Source: Rhodospirillaceae bacterium
GTDB lineage: Bacteria; Pseudomonadota; Alphaproteobacteria; GCA-2731375
Direction: 5' to 3'
Assembly (NCBI GenBank): GCA_018660265.1
Contig: JABJKS010000012.1
Span: forward strand, 1 to 64,000
DNA: 64,000 nucleotides
The notes beneath the pieces were generated by a model. The model ran no database searches, was not told the DNA's origin, and saw nothing but the letters and a program-made list of their open reading frames with translations. The position numbers and the translations under genes are program-made. Below are positions 35,448 through 44,150 of this stretch, piece after piece (position 1 is the first letter of the stretch; every line of letters starts with the position of its first letter).

Positions 35448-36374
35448 CTAAGCTCCTTCCGTCGCGGTGACTATTGCCTTTGCGCTTTTCTTTTTTGCCC
35501 TGGCTTCACGATGGGCGATGTAGCTGGCGGAGACAACGATGATGCCACCTCCAACCCAGGTCCACAAATCCGGTTCCTCGCCGAATATATAGAACCCCAA
35601 TATCGTCGCCCAAACCAGTTGCAAAAAAGTTATAGGCTGCAGGGCGGTGACTTCGGCCAGACGAAAAGCCTGGGTCATGGTCAGATGCCCGAGTGTGGCG
35701 AGGCCCGCGACCGCAATCAGCCAGATGGTTTCCTCCATCGTCGGTGTCCGCCAGACATAGAGGGCGGGCGGCAGCAGGGCCAAAGTTACGAAGATGCCTG
35801 TGGAGAGCACAATGGTTCCATTCGCCTCCGTCTCGGTCAGTTTCTTGGCCATCAATAACGAGGCGGCGAACAATGGCGCGGCAACCAGCTGGGCAATAGC
35901 GCCCAATTCGATCACCTGTAAACCGGGGCGGATAATCACCAGGGCGCCTGCGAAGCCAAAGATCACCGCACCAATGCGCCGCATATACAGCTTTTCGCCC
36001 AGGAAAATTGCGGCCCCTATGGTGGCAAAGATGGGTGCGGTAAAGCCCAGCGCGGTCACTTCCGCCACGGGGATATGGGCCATGGCGTAGAACCATAATC
36101 CCACACCCACGGCATGCAACAAGCCGCGAGCGGCATGCAGACCATAGCGTCGGTTGCGCCCGCGAAAACTTTTCACCTCGCGCAGAATAATGGGCATCAG
36201 GAAAATCAACGCAATGGCATAGCGCAGAAAGGCCAGTTGCACCGGATGCATTGTGCTGCCGACATGGCGCACCACACCGGTGACACCGACAAAGATCAGG
36301 CCGGTCAGGAACATCCAGGCAATACCCTTGGCATTACCGCTGGAGGCAGCGAAAATCGCGTGCAACTTAGTCAT
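35448..36374 (-). CDS. DMT-superfamily (EamA) transporter
   Basis: 308 residues with ten predicted membrane helices in two EamA repeats (about 15-150 and 165-290). VGLWFYAMAHIPVAEVTALGF and LGHLTMTQAFRLAEVTALQP are the matching end-of-repeat motifs. The basic tail AHREARAKKKSAKAIV is cytosolic. Members export amino acids or metabolites; the substrate here is unknown. It is the first gene of a two-gene unit with the DUF547 protein. Confidence 0.9.
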   Translation of the reverse strand: MTKLHAIFAASSGNAKGIAWMFLTGLIFVGVTGVVRHVGSTMHPVQLAFLRYAIALIFLMPIILREVKSFRGRNRRYGLHAARGLLHAVGVGLWFYAMAHIPVAEVTALGFTAPIFATIGAAIFLGEKLYMRRIGAVIFGFAGALVIIRPGLQVIELGAIAQLVAAPLFAASLLMAKKLTETEANGTIVLSTGIFVTLALLPPALYVWRTPTMEETIWLIAVAGLATLGHLTMTQAFRLAEVTALQPITFLQLVWATILGFYIFGEEPDLWTWVGGGIIVVSASYIAHREARAKKKSAKAIVTATEGA

Positions 36375-36492
36375 TTAAACCTGGGGCCCCAATACGTTCA
36401 TGTCCCGTAGTGCCACAATACGGACTGCTTTACCTGCGCTAACGCCGCAATACAGCCATGCGCCGGAGATTGGCATGCGCCGATATTTACCT

Positions 36493-36557
36493 AATGATAT
36501 AAAGGTGTATCATTCAGGGCGCTAACAAGTGCTAAACGTAACTGTCGGATCGTTACG
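36493..36557 (+). promoter_or_regulatory. Inverted repeats upstream of the PotD-type gene
   Basis: AATGATA-N8-TATCATT lies at 36493-36514 and CGTAAC-N9-GTTACG at 36537-36557. Both are in the 207-base divergent gap between the EamA gene and the solute-binding protein and end 25 bases before its ATG. They are candidate operators; no regulator gene is adjacent. Confidence 0.45.
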
Positions 36558-36581
36558 AAATAAGACAAACAGGGAAAAATT

Positions 36582-37757
36582 ATGAAACAGATGGAATTTA
36601 ATCGCCGTGTGCTGCTGCAAAGCGCCACTGCAATGGCTGCAATTGGTGCGGCGGGTGGACTGAACATGGGTTCGGCGCAGGCCGCTGGTCCGTTGAAGCT
36701 TTGGACGATTGGTATTGCCAAAGTAGGTGCTAAGGATTGGAGCGCCATGGCAGGCCAGGCAGGCATAGAAATTGCCTATAATGCCAAAAGCGCGCGGGCT
36801 GATGAAGCTATTCAGAAAATGGTCGTTGGCGATGGCTCCAAATTATATGACGCCATGTCGGACAACGGCGGCGGAATGGAAGATGCTCTTGCCTCCCAAG
36901 GCGCGGTGGTGGAGCTGGATACATCGAAAATTCCGAACTGGAAGAATATCCTGCCCATCTATAACCCGGGCGGCGCGGCGGCTGAGACCATCCGCCACAA
37001 GGGCAAGGTTGTGGCCGTGCCCTACATCTCGAACGCCGACAGCTTGGCCTATAATTATGACAAGATCGGTGCCGATATAGATTCCTGGGAAGCCATGTTC
37101 GATGCCCAATTCAAAGGCCGGGCCGCCATGCAGAACGATTTTGGGCCGACCCTGACCAACACTGCGATTTACCTCAAGGAAAGCGGTAAACAGGATATCG
37201 ATAATCCCTCAAACATGAACCCGTCGGAAGTTAAGGGCGTATGCCAGTTCCTCATTGCGCAAAAGAAGAAGGGTCAGTTCCGCACATTCTGGGATGGTTT
37301 TGGCAATGGCCTCAATCTGCTGGCCTCGGAAGAAGTATTGGTGTCCTCGTGTTGGGAGCCGATCCAGATCGTCGCGGCTAAGAAATCCAAGATGGATATC
37401 CGCTACGGCACCATGAAGGAAGGTCATCAGACCTGGAACAATGCCTTTATGTTGACCAAGGGCGGTCAGGCACGGGGTCAATCGGATGCGTTCTATAAGT
37501 TGATGAACGTCTATCTTTCCACATGGTTCGGGGCCCGTACCCTGGCGACCTTTGGCTTTGGCCCGCAAATGCAGGGCGTGAATGAATATGTGGAGGCCAA
37601 TCCCAAGGATTTTGATGCCAAGACCAAAGCGCTTTTAGCGGCCCGTTTGGCGGGCAAGGCAGATCGTTACGCGGTGAAGGGTAATTCCTGGCAGAACGTA
37701 TTCCCAACCCATATTCGGGACTATCAGGATTGGTGGGCGCGGGTACAGGCGGCCTAG
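36582..37757 (+). CDS. ABC transporter periplasmic solute-binding protein (PotD/polyamine type)
   Basis: 391 residues. The N-terminus FNRRVLLQSATAMAAIGAAG carries twin arginines (residues 8-9) and a hydrophobic stretch ending AQA-A, so Tat export is likely. LKLWTIGIAKVGAKDWSAM starts the mature part. VPYISNADSLAYNYDKIG and CWEPIQIVAAKK are conserved in the spermidine/putrescine family. It binds the ligand in the periplasm and serves the three following genes. The pocket cannot be read well enough to tell polyamine from another cationic solute. Confidence 0.9.
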   Translation: MKQMEFNRRVLLQSATAMAAIGAAGGLNMGSAQAAGPLKLWTIGIAKVGAKDWSAMAGQAGIEIAYNAKSARADEAIQKMVVGDGSKLYDAMSDNGGGMEDALASQGAVVELDTSKIPNWKNILPIYNPGGAAAETIRHKGKVVAVPYISNADSLAYNYDKIGADIDSWEAMFDAQFKGRAAMQNDFGPTLTNTAIYLKESGKQDIDNPSNMNPSEVKGVCQFLIAQKKKGQFRTFWDGFGNGLNLLASEEVLVSSCWEPIQIVAAKKSKMDIRYGTMKEGHQTWNNAFMLTKGGQARGQSDAFYKLMNVYLSTWFGARTLATFGFGPQMQGVNEYVEANPKDFDAKTKALLAARLAGKADRYAVKGNSWQNVFPTHIRDYQDWWARVQAA

Positions 37758-37783
37758 GCCCGACGAACCGCTACGGTACTTAG

Positions 37784-38713
37784 ATGACTGAAGTTAGTCC
37801 GCGATTGGGCGGGATGGGAGGCAGCGATATCACTGCGCCCATCCCGGCTGCGCGCCTGCGTCTACAGCGCCGCCTTAGCCGGGCGCTGTTTTTACTGCCG
37901 ATCATCTTCATGCTGGTGTTTTTCGCCTTGCCCCTGGCTCTGACGGTGGTGTGGAGCGTGTTTGAGCGCACCATGTTCTGGATGAAGCCTGGGTTTACCT
38001 TGTTTGCTTACGAGAATTTCTTTTTCTCCGCCCGATTGGAAAATTTTCTCTCCTCAATGATGCATTCGTCCGTTTCCGTGGTGGTGTCCTTCGTCCTTGG
38101 TTTTCCTATTGCGGTTTTCGTGCGGCGGCGCATACCCCAAGTGGCCCAGCATCGGGTCATCCTACTGTTCATTCTGCCCTTCATGGTGTCAGAGATCATT
38201 CGCATCTTTGCCCTGCGCCCGGTGTTGCAGCGTACGGGCCTGGTCAATACGGTTCTATTGGAACTTGGCGTGATATCCGAACCTATCACCGCGATCCTCT
38301 ACACCCCTATGGGGGTGATCATTGGCGAGGTGATGTCGTTCCTGCCCTTTATCGTTTTTGCCGGGTTTTTGGCCATGGAGGCGGTGCCGAAATATATCTT
38401 CGAAATTTGCGATGACCTGGGCGCGCCACGCCATCGGGTTTTCCTCGATGTCATCCTGCCCCTGGCGGCACCAGGCATATTCGCGGGCGGCGTGTTCATT
38501 TTCGTCAATGGCCTGGGCGTGGCACTGTTGCCTAATATCCTTGGGGGCCCGGGTGCCGTGAATGCGGGATTGATCGCAACCCAAGCCATTTCGGCGCTGG
38601 ATTTTCCCCTGGCCATGGCGGTAAGCGCGATCATGATGGCGACCTTGTTAGGTCTGTTGTATCTGGGGCACCGTCTGTTTGACCTGACCCGCATTTTGTC
38701 ACCCATAAACTAA
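37784..38713 (+). CDS. ABC transporter permease (PotB type)
   Basis: 309 residues, six membrane helices after a hydrophilic N-terminus of about 35 residues. The EAA loop that contacts the ATPase is ICDDLGAPRHRVFLDVILPL near residue 210. It lies 26 bases after the binding-protein gene and 16 before the second permease, in one operon. Confidence 0.92.
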   Translation: MTEVSPRLGGMGGSDITAPIPAARLRLQRRLSRALFLLPIIFMLVFFALPLALTVVWSVFERTMFWMKPGFTLFAYENFFFSARLENFLSSMMHSSVSVVVSFVLGFPIAVFVRRRIPQVAQHRVILLFILPFMVSEIIRIFALRPVLQRTGLVNTVLLELGVISEPITAILYTPMGVIIGEVMSFLPFIVFAGFLAMEAVPKYIFEICDDLGAPRHRVFLDVILPLAAPGIFAGGVFIFVNGLGVALLPNILGGPGAVNAGLIATQAISALDFPLAMAVSAIMMATLLGLLYLGHRLFDLTRILSPIN

Positions 38714-38729
38714 GGGGCAACGGAGTATT

Positions 38730-39620
38730 ATGGGCGACGACTATACAAGGCTTTGGACCTACCGCCTGAAATGGCTGTACACCTTGTTGGTGGTGTTCAC
38801 CCTTATGCTGCCGGTTTTCTATGTGATTTATATTTCCTTCAACCAAAATGGCTTTGGCGCGCGGGACTACGTCTTCACCCTGGAATGGTACGGCGATATT
38901 TTTTCTGATCTGTTGTTGATGAATGCCTTGGGCAATACCATGTTGCTGGCCGCGATCACCATGTTGGCGGCAGTGCCCTTGGGCTTGATCGCCGCCAGTT
39001 TCTATAAGGCCACGGAGGCTAAGTTGCTGACGGTGACGTTGTTGCTATCGCCTTTGTTCGTGCCGGCGGACATATTGGGTTCCGCCCTGTTGGTATTTTT
39101 CAAGAACCTGAACATTGCCTGTGCCACGGTGGGGGAGTGGCTGGGCATCAGTTGGTTCGATACCTGGTTTGAACTGGGCTATTTCTCGGCCCTGGTCGGT
39201 TTGATCATCTATACCATTCCCTACATTTTCGTGGTCATCCTGATCACCATGGGCCGCTATAAGGAACAACAGTCCGAGGCCGCGCGCAGTTGTGGTGCCA
39301 CGGCCTGGCAAGCCTTCTATCAGGTGGAGTTTCCACAAATTCGCGCCGGCGTTTTTTCCGCCTGCGCCTTCACGCTGATCCTAACGTTCAACGAATACAC
39401 CCGGACATCGTTGCTGAAAGGCGGCTATGACACCATTACCTCGGTGCTGATTTCGCAAATGTTGAACGAAGGTATGTCCGAACAATCCTATGCCATGAGC
39501 AGCCTGATCAGTTTCATCGCCATCGCCGTGATCGGCAGCATCATCCTTTATACCCTTGTGCATACCGACCGCCTGGACCGTGAGGCCCGGGCCAAGGCGC
39601 AACCCCTGATGTCGACGTAG
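38730..39620 (+). CDS. ABC transporter permease (PotC type)
   Basis: 296 residues, six membrane helices. The EAA loop is SEAARSCGATAWQAFYQVEF near residue 190, and FNEYTRTSLLKG after it is typical of PotC-like permeases. Forms the membrane channel with the preceding PotB-type protein. The ATPase gene starts 12 bases later. Confidence 0.92.
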   Translation: MGDDYTRLWTYRLKWLYTLLVVFTLMLPVFYVIYISFNQNGFGARDYVFTLEWYGDIFSDLLLMNALGNTMLLAAITMLAAVPLGLIAASFYKATEAKLLTVTLLLSPLFVPADILGSALLVFFKNLNIACATVGEWLGISWFDTWFELGYFSALVGLIIYTIPYIFVVILITMGRYKEQQSEAARSCGATAWQAFYQVEFPQIRAGVFSACAFTLILTFNEYTRTSLLKGGYDTITSVLISQMLNEGMSEQSYAMSSLISFIAIAVIGSIILYTLVHTDRLDREARAKAQPLMST

Positions 39621-39631
39621 TATGGAGTGAT

Positions 39632-40732
39632 ATGAACCAGCCAAACGAAATTGCTGTCCAGGTCAGTGGATTGTCCAAGAACTACGGCGCGGTGCAGGCT
39701 TTGCGCGGGGTGGATCTGTCGATTGGGGCGGGGGAATATTTTGTCCTGCTTGGGCCTTCGGGCGGCGGCAAGACGACATTGCTACGGCTGCTGGGTGGCT
39801 TTATCCGGCCCAGTGCGGGCCAGATCCTTTTGCATGGAAGGGACGTCTCGGAACAGCCACCGAACCGTCGGCCCACATCGATGGTGTTTCAAAGTTTCGC
39901 CCTGTTTCCCCATATGACCGTGGCCCAGAACGTCGGCTATGGCTTGCGTCTGCGCCGTTTGCCCAAGGCTGAAATTGCCAGCCGGGTCGATGCCATGCTT
40001 GAACTGGTCGGCCTCTCGGCGCTGGCGGGTCGTATGCCCCATGCCCTTTCAGGCGGCCAGCAACAACGGGTACAACTGGGCCGGTCGTTGGTGTTGGAGG
40101 CTGATATTCTGCTGCTTGATGAACCCTTGGCCGCCCTGGATGCCAAGCTGCGCAAGGACATGTGCCTGGAGTTGAAACATCTACAGGAACAGGTCGGCAT
40201 TACCTTCGTCCATGTCACCCATAACCAGGAAGAGGCCATGACTGTGGCCGACAATATGGCAATCATTGCCAATGGTGAACTTGTGGAGACCGGTACCGCG
40301 CAAGATTTATATGAAAACCCCCGGCGGCGTTTCACGGCTGATTTCATCGGCGAGAATAATATTTTTGACGGCCGCGTGTCCGGGTTGACCAGCGGCGGGG
40401 TGGATGTCGATCTGGGTTTTGCGATATTGACGGTTGATGCCCATGGACAGACGCCACGGGTTGGTGACAATGTTTCCGTCTCCGTCCGCTCTGAACTGGT
40501 GCGGGTATTGGGCCGGGGTGAGGCACCCGATGCCCTGTTGCAGAGCGTACCGGCAACCTATGGAGAGGCGGTCTATCTGGGCCTGGCGACATCCCATGTG
40601 GCCAGCCTGGCAAACGGTGATGCGATTGTCGCGCGTCATATCTCGCGTGGTGACGCCTCTGATGTGTTTGAGGCTGAGGCTCAGGTCACGTACGCTTGGC
40701 CGCGGGCCAGGATGCGCTTGCATCTGTCTTGA
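39632..40732 (+). CDS. ABC transporter ATP-binding protein (PotA type)
   Basis: 366 residues. Walker A GPSGGGKTT (about residue 40), Q-loop VFQSFALFPHMTV, signature LSGGQQQR, Walker B ILLLDEPLAALD, and switch HVTHNQEEAM are intact. A C-terminal TOBE domain begins near residue 280 (VSVSVRSELVRV). It drives the importer of the three genes before it. The operon likely continues into the CMD-family gene 40 bases on. Confidence 0.94.
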   Translation: MNQPNEIAVQVSGLSKNYGAVQALRGVDLSIGAGEYFVLLGPSGGGKTTLLRLLGGFIRPSAGQILLHGRDVSEQPPNRRPTSMVFQSFALFPHMTVAQNVGYGLRLRRLPKAEIASRVDAMLELVGLSALAGRMPHALSGGQQQRVQLGRSLVLEADILLLDEPLAALDAKLRKDMCLELKHLQEQVGITFVHVTHNQEEAMTVADNMAIIANGELVETGTAQDLYENPRRRFTADFIGENNIFDGRVSGLTSGGVDVDLGFAILTVDAHGQTPRVGDNVSVSVRSELVRVLGRGEAPDALLQSVPATYGEAVYLGLATSHVASLANGDAIVARHISRGDASDVFEAEAQVTYAWPRARMRLHLS

Positions 40733-40772
40733 ATTTGATCATTTAAACAAGGTTTATAGAGAGGAAATATCC

Positions 40773-41174
40773 ATGTCAGACAGCGAAAACTACAAAAAAG
40801 GCCGGGAAATCCGGGCCGAACTTATGGGTCCGGCAATGGTCAAGGATATGGCCGCGAACACCTACAATAACCCAACCATGGAAAAATTCGGCCAGTACAC
40901 GTCCGAAGCCATCTTCGGCATGCTGTGGTCCCGTCCTGGCATCGATCTGAAACTGCGAACATTAATCTGCGTAATTTCAGATACCTGCGGGGCCCGTTGG
41001 CCCGAGTTGGATATTCATTTGCGCATGGCCCTGCGCCAAGGCTGGACAGAGGATGAATTGGGTGAAGTTCTGTTGCATCTGGGCGGCTATATCGGCGTGC
41101 CGGCGATCCGGGAGGCCATGGTCATCGCCAATGAAGTCTTCACCGCTGTGGCGAAAGAAGGTGCCGGTGATTGA
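40773..41174 (+). CDS. Small carboxymuconolactone decarboxylase-family protein
   Basis: 133 residues from the ATG at 40773, chosen because GAGAGGA lies upstream; the same frame is open far back inside the ATPase gene but without meaning. LKLRTLICVISDTCGARWPE and LGEVLLHLGGYIGVPAIREA match the CMD fold of 4-carboxymuconolactone decarboxylase-like proteins. One cysteine lies in DTCGA, but there is no CxxC. It sits between a PotABCD-type importer and a fused TRAP permease; its role is unknown. Confidence 0.85.
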   Translation: MSDSENYKKGREIRAELMGPAMVKDMAANTYNNPTMEKFGQYTSEAIFGMLWSRPGIDLKLRTLICVISDTCGARWPELDIHLRMALRQGWTEDELGEVLLHLGGYIGVPAIREAMVIANEVFTAVAKEGAGD

Positions 41175-41225
41175 CCGATTGACCTGAACGAGGCGATGGT
41201 TAATTTGCGGGGTATGTTAAATCCG

Positions 41226-41345
41226 CTAGTGGTGCGAGCGAAACAGAAGAGTCCTTCTGTTTCGTGTCTCGCGCACCACGATTCTTAAGAGTCTAGTGGT
41301 CCGATCCTAGCGGATGGGTACCATCCGTTAGGATCGGACCACTAG
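41226..41345. repeat. 120-bp element of two long palindromes with shared ends
   Basis: The element begins CTAGTGGTGCGA and ends TCGGACCACTAG, so its ends are inverted copies. The left half (41229-41279) is a hairpin of GTGGTGCGAG-CGAAACAGAA with its complement, loop GAGTCC and a small bulge. The right half (41293-41345) has 25-base arms starting CTAGTGGTCCGATCC, with one mismatch (G-U in RNA) and a 3-base loop. It ends 21 bases before the TRAP gene ATG. It may be a dispersed palindromic repeat or a small non-coding mobile unit. It is too far from a T-tract to be an ordinary terminator. Confidence 0.8.
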
Positions 41346-41366
41346 GTGCGTAACAGGAGTTTTTCC

Positions 41367-43331
41367 ATGGTGGAGCAATATGGACAGTCCGAAAATATGG
41401 ATGACGCTCCACCGTTGGAAGTTTACGAGGAAATCGGCAAGGCGCGGGTAACCGGCGTCGTTTACTGGTTGACGCTGTTTCTGGGTGGCTTTGGTATCAT
41501 TGTGGCGATCAATCAGACTTTTAGTCTGAACGCCTTTAACTTTGTCCTCATCGACAATCAATATTTTTACCTTCTGATTGCGATCTTCCTGTCTCTCGCG
41601 TTTTTGATCTTTCCCGCGCGCAAAAAAGACGCCTCGCATGTGCCCCTCTATGATTGGGCTTTGTTCGCCGTAACCATGGCAACGTCCCTGTTCCTGTCCT
41701 ATCACGGCGGCGACATGATCGACAAAGGTTGGGACCTTGTCGCCCCGCCCGGACCGACGACGGCGGCGGCTATCATGTGCTTTCTGGCCATGGAGGGCGT
41801 GCGCCGGGCCGGCGGCACCATATTGTTCGGCGTTTGTATGGTGTTTTTCACCTTTCCCCTGTGGACGGACTTCGCGCCGGGCTTTTTATGGGGTGCGGGG
41901 AAAACGCCCGTAGAGCTGGTGCGTGCTTATGCCATGGGGTTTGAGAGTATCGTCGGCATGCCCATGCGGGTGGCGGGAAATATCCTTATTGGTTTTTTGG
42001 TTTTTGGTGCTGCATTGGTGGTCACGGGAGGCGGCGAATTTTTCATGAATTTTGCCGCTGCCTTGTTGGGCAGGACCAGGGGCGGCCCGGCCAAGGTCGC
42101 CATTCTTTCCAGTGGATTTTTCGGCTCTCTCAGCGGCAGCGTCATATCCAACGTCGTGACCACGGGGCAATTGACCATTCCGACCATGAAACGCGCGGGC
42201 TACACCCCGGCCTATGCGGCCTCGGTCGAGGCGTGCGCGTCCACGGGCGGGACCTTGATGCCGCCGGTGATGGGGGCAGTTGCCTTTCTGATGGCGGAAT
42301 TCCTGAATATTCCTTACCGGGACATCGTCATTGCGGCTGCCGTGCCGTCGTTTCTGTTTTATCTCGCCCTGCTGCTGCAAGTCGATTGCTATGCCGCCGT
42401 CAAGGGCCTGAAAGGACAACCCGCCTCGGAAATCCCCAGCCTGTGGGGCACCTTAAAGGATGGTTGGTTTTATCTGTTTAGCCTGCTGTTGCTTGTCTAT
42501 CTGCTGGTCTGGGCAAGAATGGAACTCTATGCCCCCTACTATGCGACGGCGGTGTTGCTGGCGTCTGCCGCGATTTTCAGGAAAAAGGAACGACGGTTCA
42601 ATTTCACCAAATTCCGCGAGTTGATCATCGAATCCGCATCGATCATTGCCAGCATTATCGCCATTCTGGCGGGCATTGGCGTTATTGTCGGGTCTTTGGC
42701 CTTCACAGGCGTGGGCGGGGCCTTCTCCCGTGAATTGCTCGGCTATGCGGACGGTAACCTGCCCCTTCTGCTTGCCATGGGGGCGTTGACCTCCTTCCTC
42801 CTCGGCATGGGGGTCACGGTCAGTGCCTGTTATATCTTCCTCGCCATCGTCATGGGGCCTGCCCTGATCGAATTCGGCCTGGACCCTATCGCCTCTCATC
42901 TGTTCATCCTCTATTGGGGCATGATGTCTTACATTACACCGCCCGTCGCCTTGGCGGCTGTCGCAGCGGCGGTGATCGCCAAATCCGGCGCTATGGAGAC
43001 GGCATTCCTGGCCATGCGCCTGGGTTCGATCAAGTTCATATTGCCGTTCATTATTGTACTGACCCCATCGTTGATTATGCGGGGGGAGCCCGGTGCGATC
43101 GTTATCTCTATTGCGGCCTGCGTTGCCGCCGTACTTCTTATGTCGGCTGGCTTCGAGGGCTATTTGTATGGTGTTGGGAAATTGCAATGGCCCACAAGGA
43201 TCGCCTTGCTGGTCGCGGCAGCCGGGTTCATCTATACGGACATATATAGCTATATGGCGGCTGCCGTCCTGGTCGTGGTGACCTATTGCGCGCATCTGTT
43301 TTTGTTCCGCACACGAGAGGCACCGGGTTAG
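41367..43331 (+). CDS. TRAP transporter permease, fused 4TM/12TM (DctQM fusion)
   Basis: 654 residues from the ATG at 41367 (CAGGAG lies 8 bases upstream). The N-terminal DctQ-like part (about 1-130) is joined to a DctM-like part with ILSSGFFGSLSGSVISNVVT, ACASTGGTLMPPVMGAVAFLMAEFL and MMSYITPPVALAAVAAA. Fused permeases usually pair with a TAXI-type binding protein. None is encoded next to it, so the binding protein must come from elsewhere. The 120-bp palindromic element lies directly in front. Confidence 0.93.
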   Translation: MVEQYGQSENMDDAPPLEVYEEIGKARVTGVVYWLTLFLGGFGIIVAINQTFSLNAFNFVLIDNQYFYLLIAIFLSLAFLIFPARKKDASHVPLYDWALFAVTMATSLFLSYHGGDMIDKGWDLVAPPGPTTAAAIMCFLAMEGVRRAGGTILFGVCMVFFTFPLWTDFAPGFLWGAGKTPVELVRAYAMGFESIVGMPMRVAGNILIGFLVFGAALVVTGGGEFFMNFAAALLGRTRGGPAKVAILSSGFFGSLSGSVISNVVTTGQLTIPTMKRAGYTPAYAASVEACASTGGTLMPPVMGAVAFLMAEFLNIPYRDIVIAAAVPSFLFYLALLLQVDCYAAVKGLKGQPASEIPSLWGTLKDGWFYLFSLLLLVYLLVWARMELYAPYYATAVLLASAAIFRKKERRFNFTKFRELIIESASIIASIIAILAGIGVIVGSLAFTGVGGAFSRELLGYADGNLPLLLAMGALTSFLLGMGVTVSACYIFLAIVMGPALIEFGLDPIASHLFILYWGMMSYITPPVALAAVAAAVIAKSGAMETAFLAMRLGSIKFILPFIIVLTPSLIMRGEPGAIVISIAACVAAVLLMSAGFEGYLYGVGKLQWPTRIALLVAAAGFIYTDIYSYMAAAVLVVVTYCAHLFLFRTREAPG

Positions 43332-43354
43332 CGGTTAACAATGTCGGCGCGGGG

Positions 43355-44116
43355 TTATTTGCCCCGGCTCGCCAGGAAGGCCTCAATCACGGCCTGGGCC
43401 TCGCCCTTGGCATAGGATTCCTGTTGCCCCAGGACGCCGGCGCGGAAAGCCTCATCAAAGCCGGACAGGGCAATCTCGCGAAAGCGGGCCTTGGTCCGGG
43501 CCCATGCGACGGCAGGTTTGGCGGCCAGGGTTTCCGCGACTTCGCAGGCTTTGGCGACAACCTGATCCGCCTCAACCATATAGTTGATGAGCCCTAGGTC
43601 GTGGGCCTCGCCGGCCTCCATCAGGCGACCGGTCATGGACAATTCCTGGTTCTTGGACCAACCTAAATGCAGGGACATCCAATATGAACCCATGATGGAT
43701 GGTATGGCCGCATTGATCTCCGGCTGGCCCATGCGGGCACCAGGATGACAGACGCGCAGGTCCGATACCAAGGCCATTTGAAAGCCGCCGCCTGCGGCGA
43801 TGCCGTTGATAGCGGCAATGACCGGTTTGTTGGTCATGAGGATCTGTCGATAGATATTGCAGGCGCCACCGAACCATTGTTCGATATCGGCGACCTGCAT
43901 GTGGCGGGCTTCCTGCAGATCGACCCCGGCGCAAAAGGCCCGATCCCCCGCGCCCGTCAGGACAATGCCCGTAACGCTGTCATCGTTGTCCAATTCGATC
44001 AACGAAGCGGCAACGCCCTTGGCCAAGGCGACGGAAATAGCATTCAGATTTTCAGGCCGGTTGAACCGCAGAATAGCGATCTCACCTTTACGTTCGACTT
44101 CAACGACATTGCTCAT
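43355..44116 (-). CDS. Enoyl-CoA hydratase/isomerase family protein
   Basis: 253 residues from the ATG at 44116; a GTG at 44125 with GGGAG four bases before it is an alternative. Oxyanion motifs: AFCAGVDLQEA and GIAAGGGFQMALVSDLRV. At the position of the first catalytic glutamate the motif is MGQPEINAAIPSIMGSYWM, in which the second acidic residue is not clear, so the activity may be other than hydration. Downstream of phaC by 34 bases on the same strand, hence probably in its transcript. Confidence 0.9.
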   Translation of the reverse strand: MSNVVEVERKGEIAILRFNRPENLNAISVALAKGVAASLIELDNDDSVTGIVLTGAGDRAFCAGVDLQEARHMQVADIEQWFGGACNIYRQILMTNKPVIAAINGIAAGGGFQMALVSDLRVCHPGARMGQPEINAAIPSIMGSYWMSLHLGWSKNQELSMTGRLMEAGEAHDLGLINYMVEADQVVAKACEVAETLAAKPAVAWARTKARFREIALSGFDEAFRAGVLGQQESYAKGEAQAVIEAFLASRGK

Positions 44117-44150
44117 GGTTTGCACTGAACTCCCACCACTTAGTTGTCAG

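Noticed and set aside
40434-40772. Upstream extension of the small CMD-family frame into the ATPase gene
   Set aside because: It overlaps the TOBE domain of the ATPase in another frame; the ATG at 40773 has a proper ribosome site.
42453-43295. 280-codon frame antisense to the fused TRAP permease
   Set aside because: Opposite the strongly conserved DctM helices; charged low-complexity translation.
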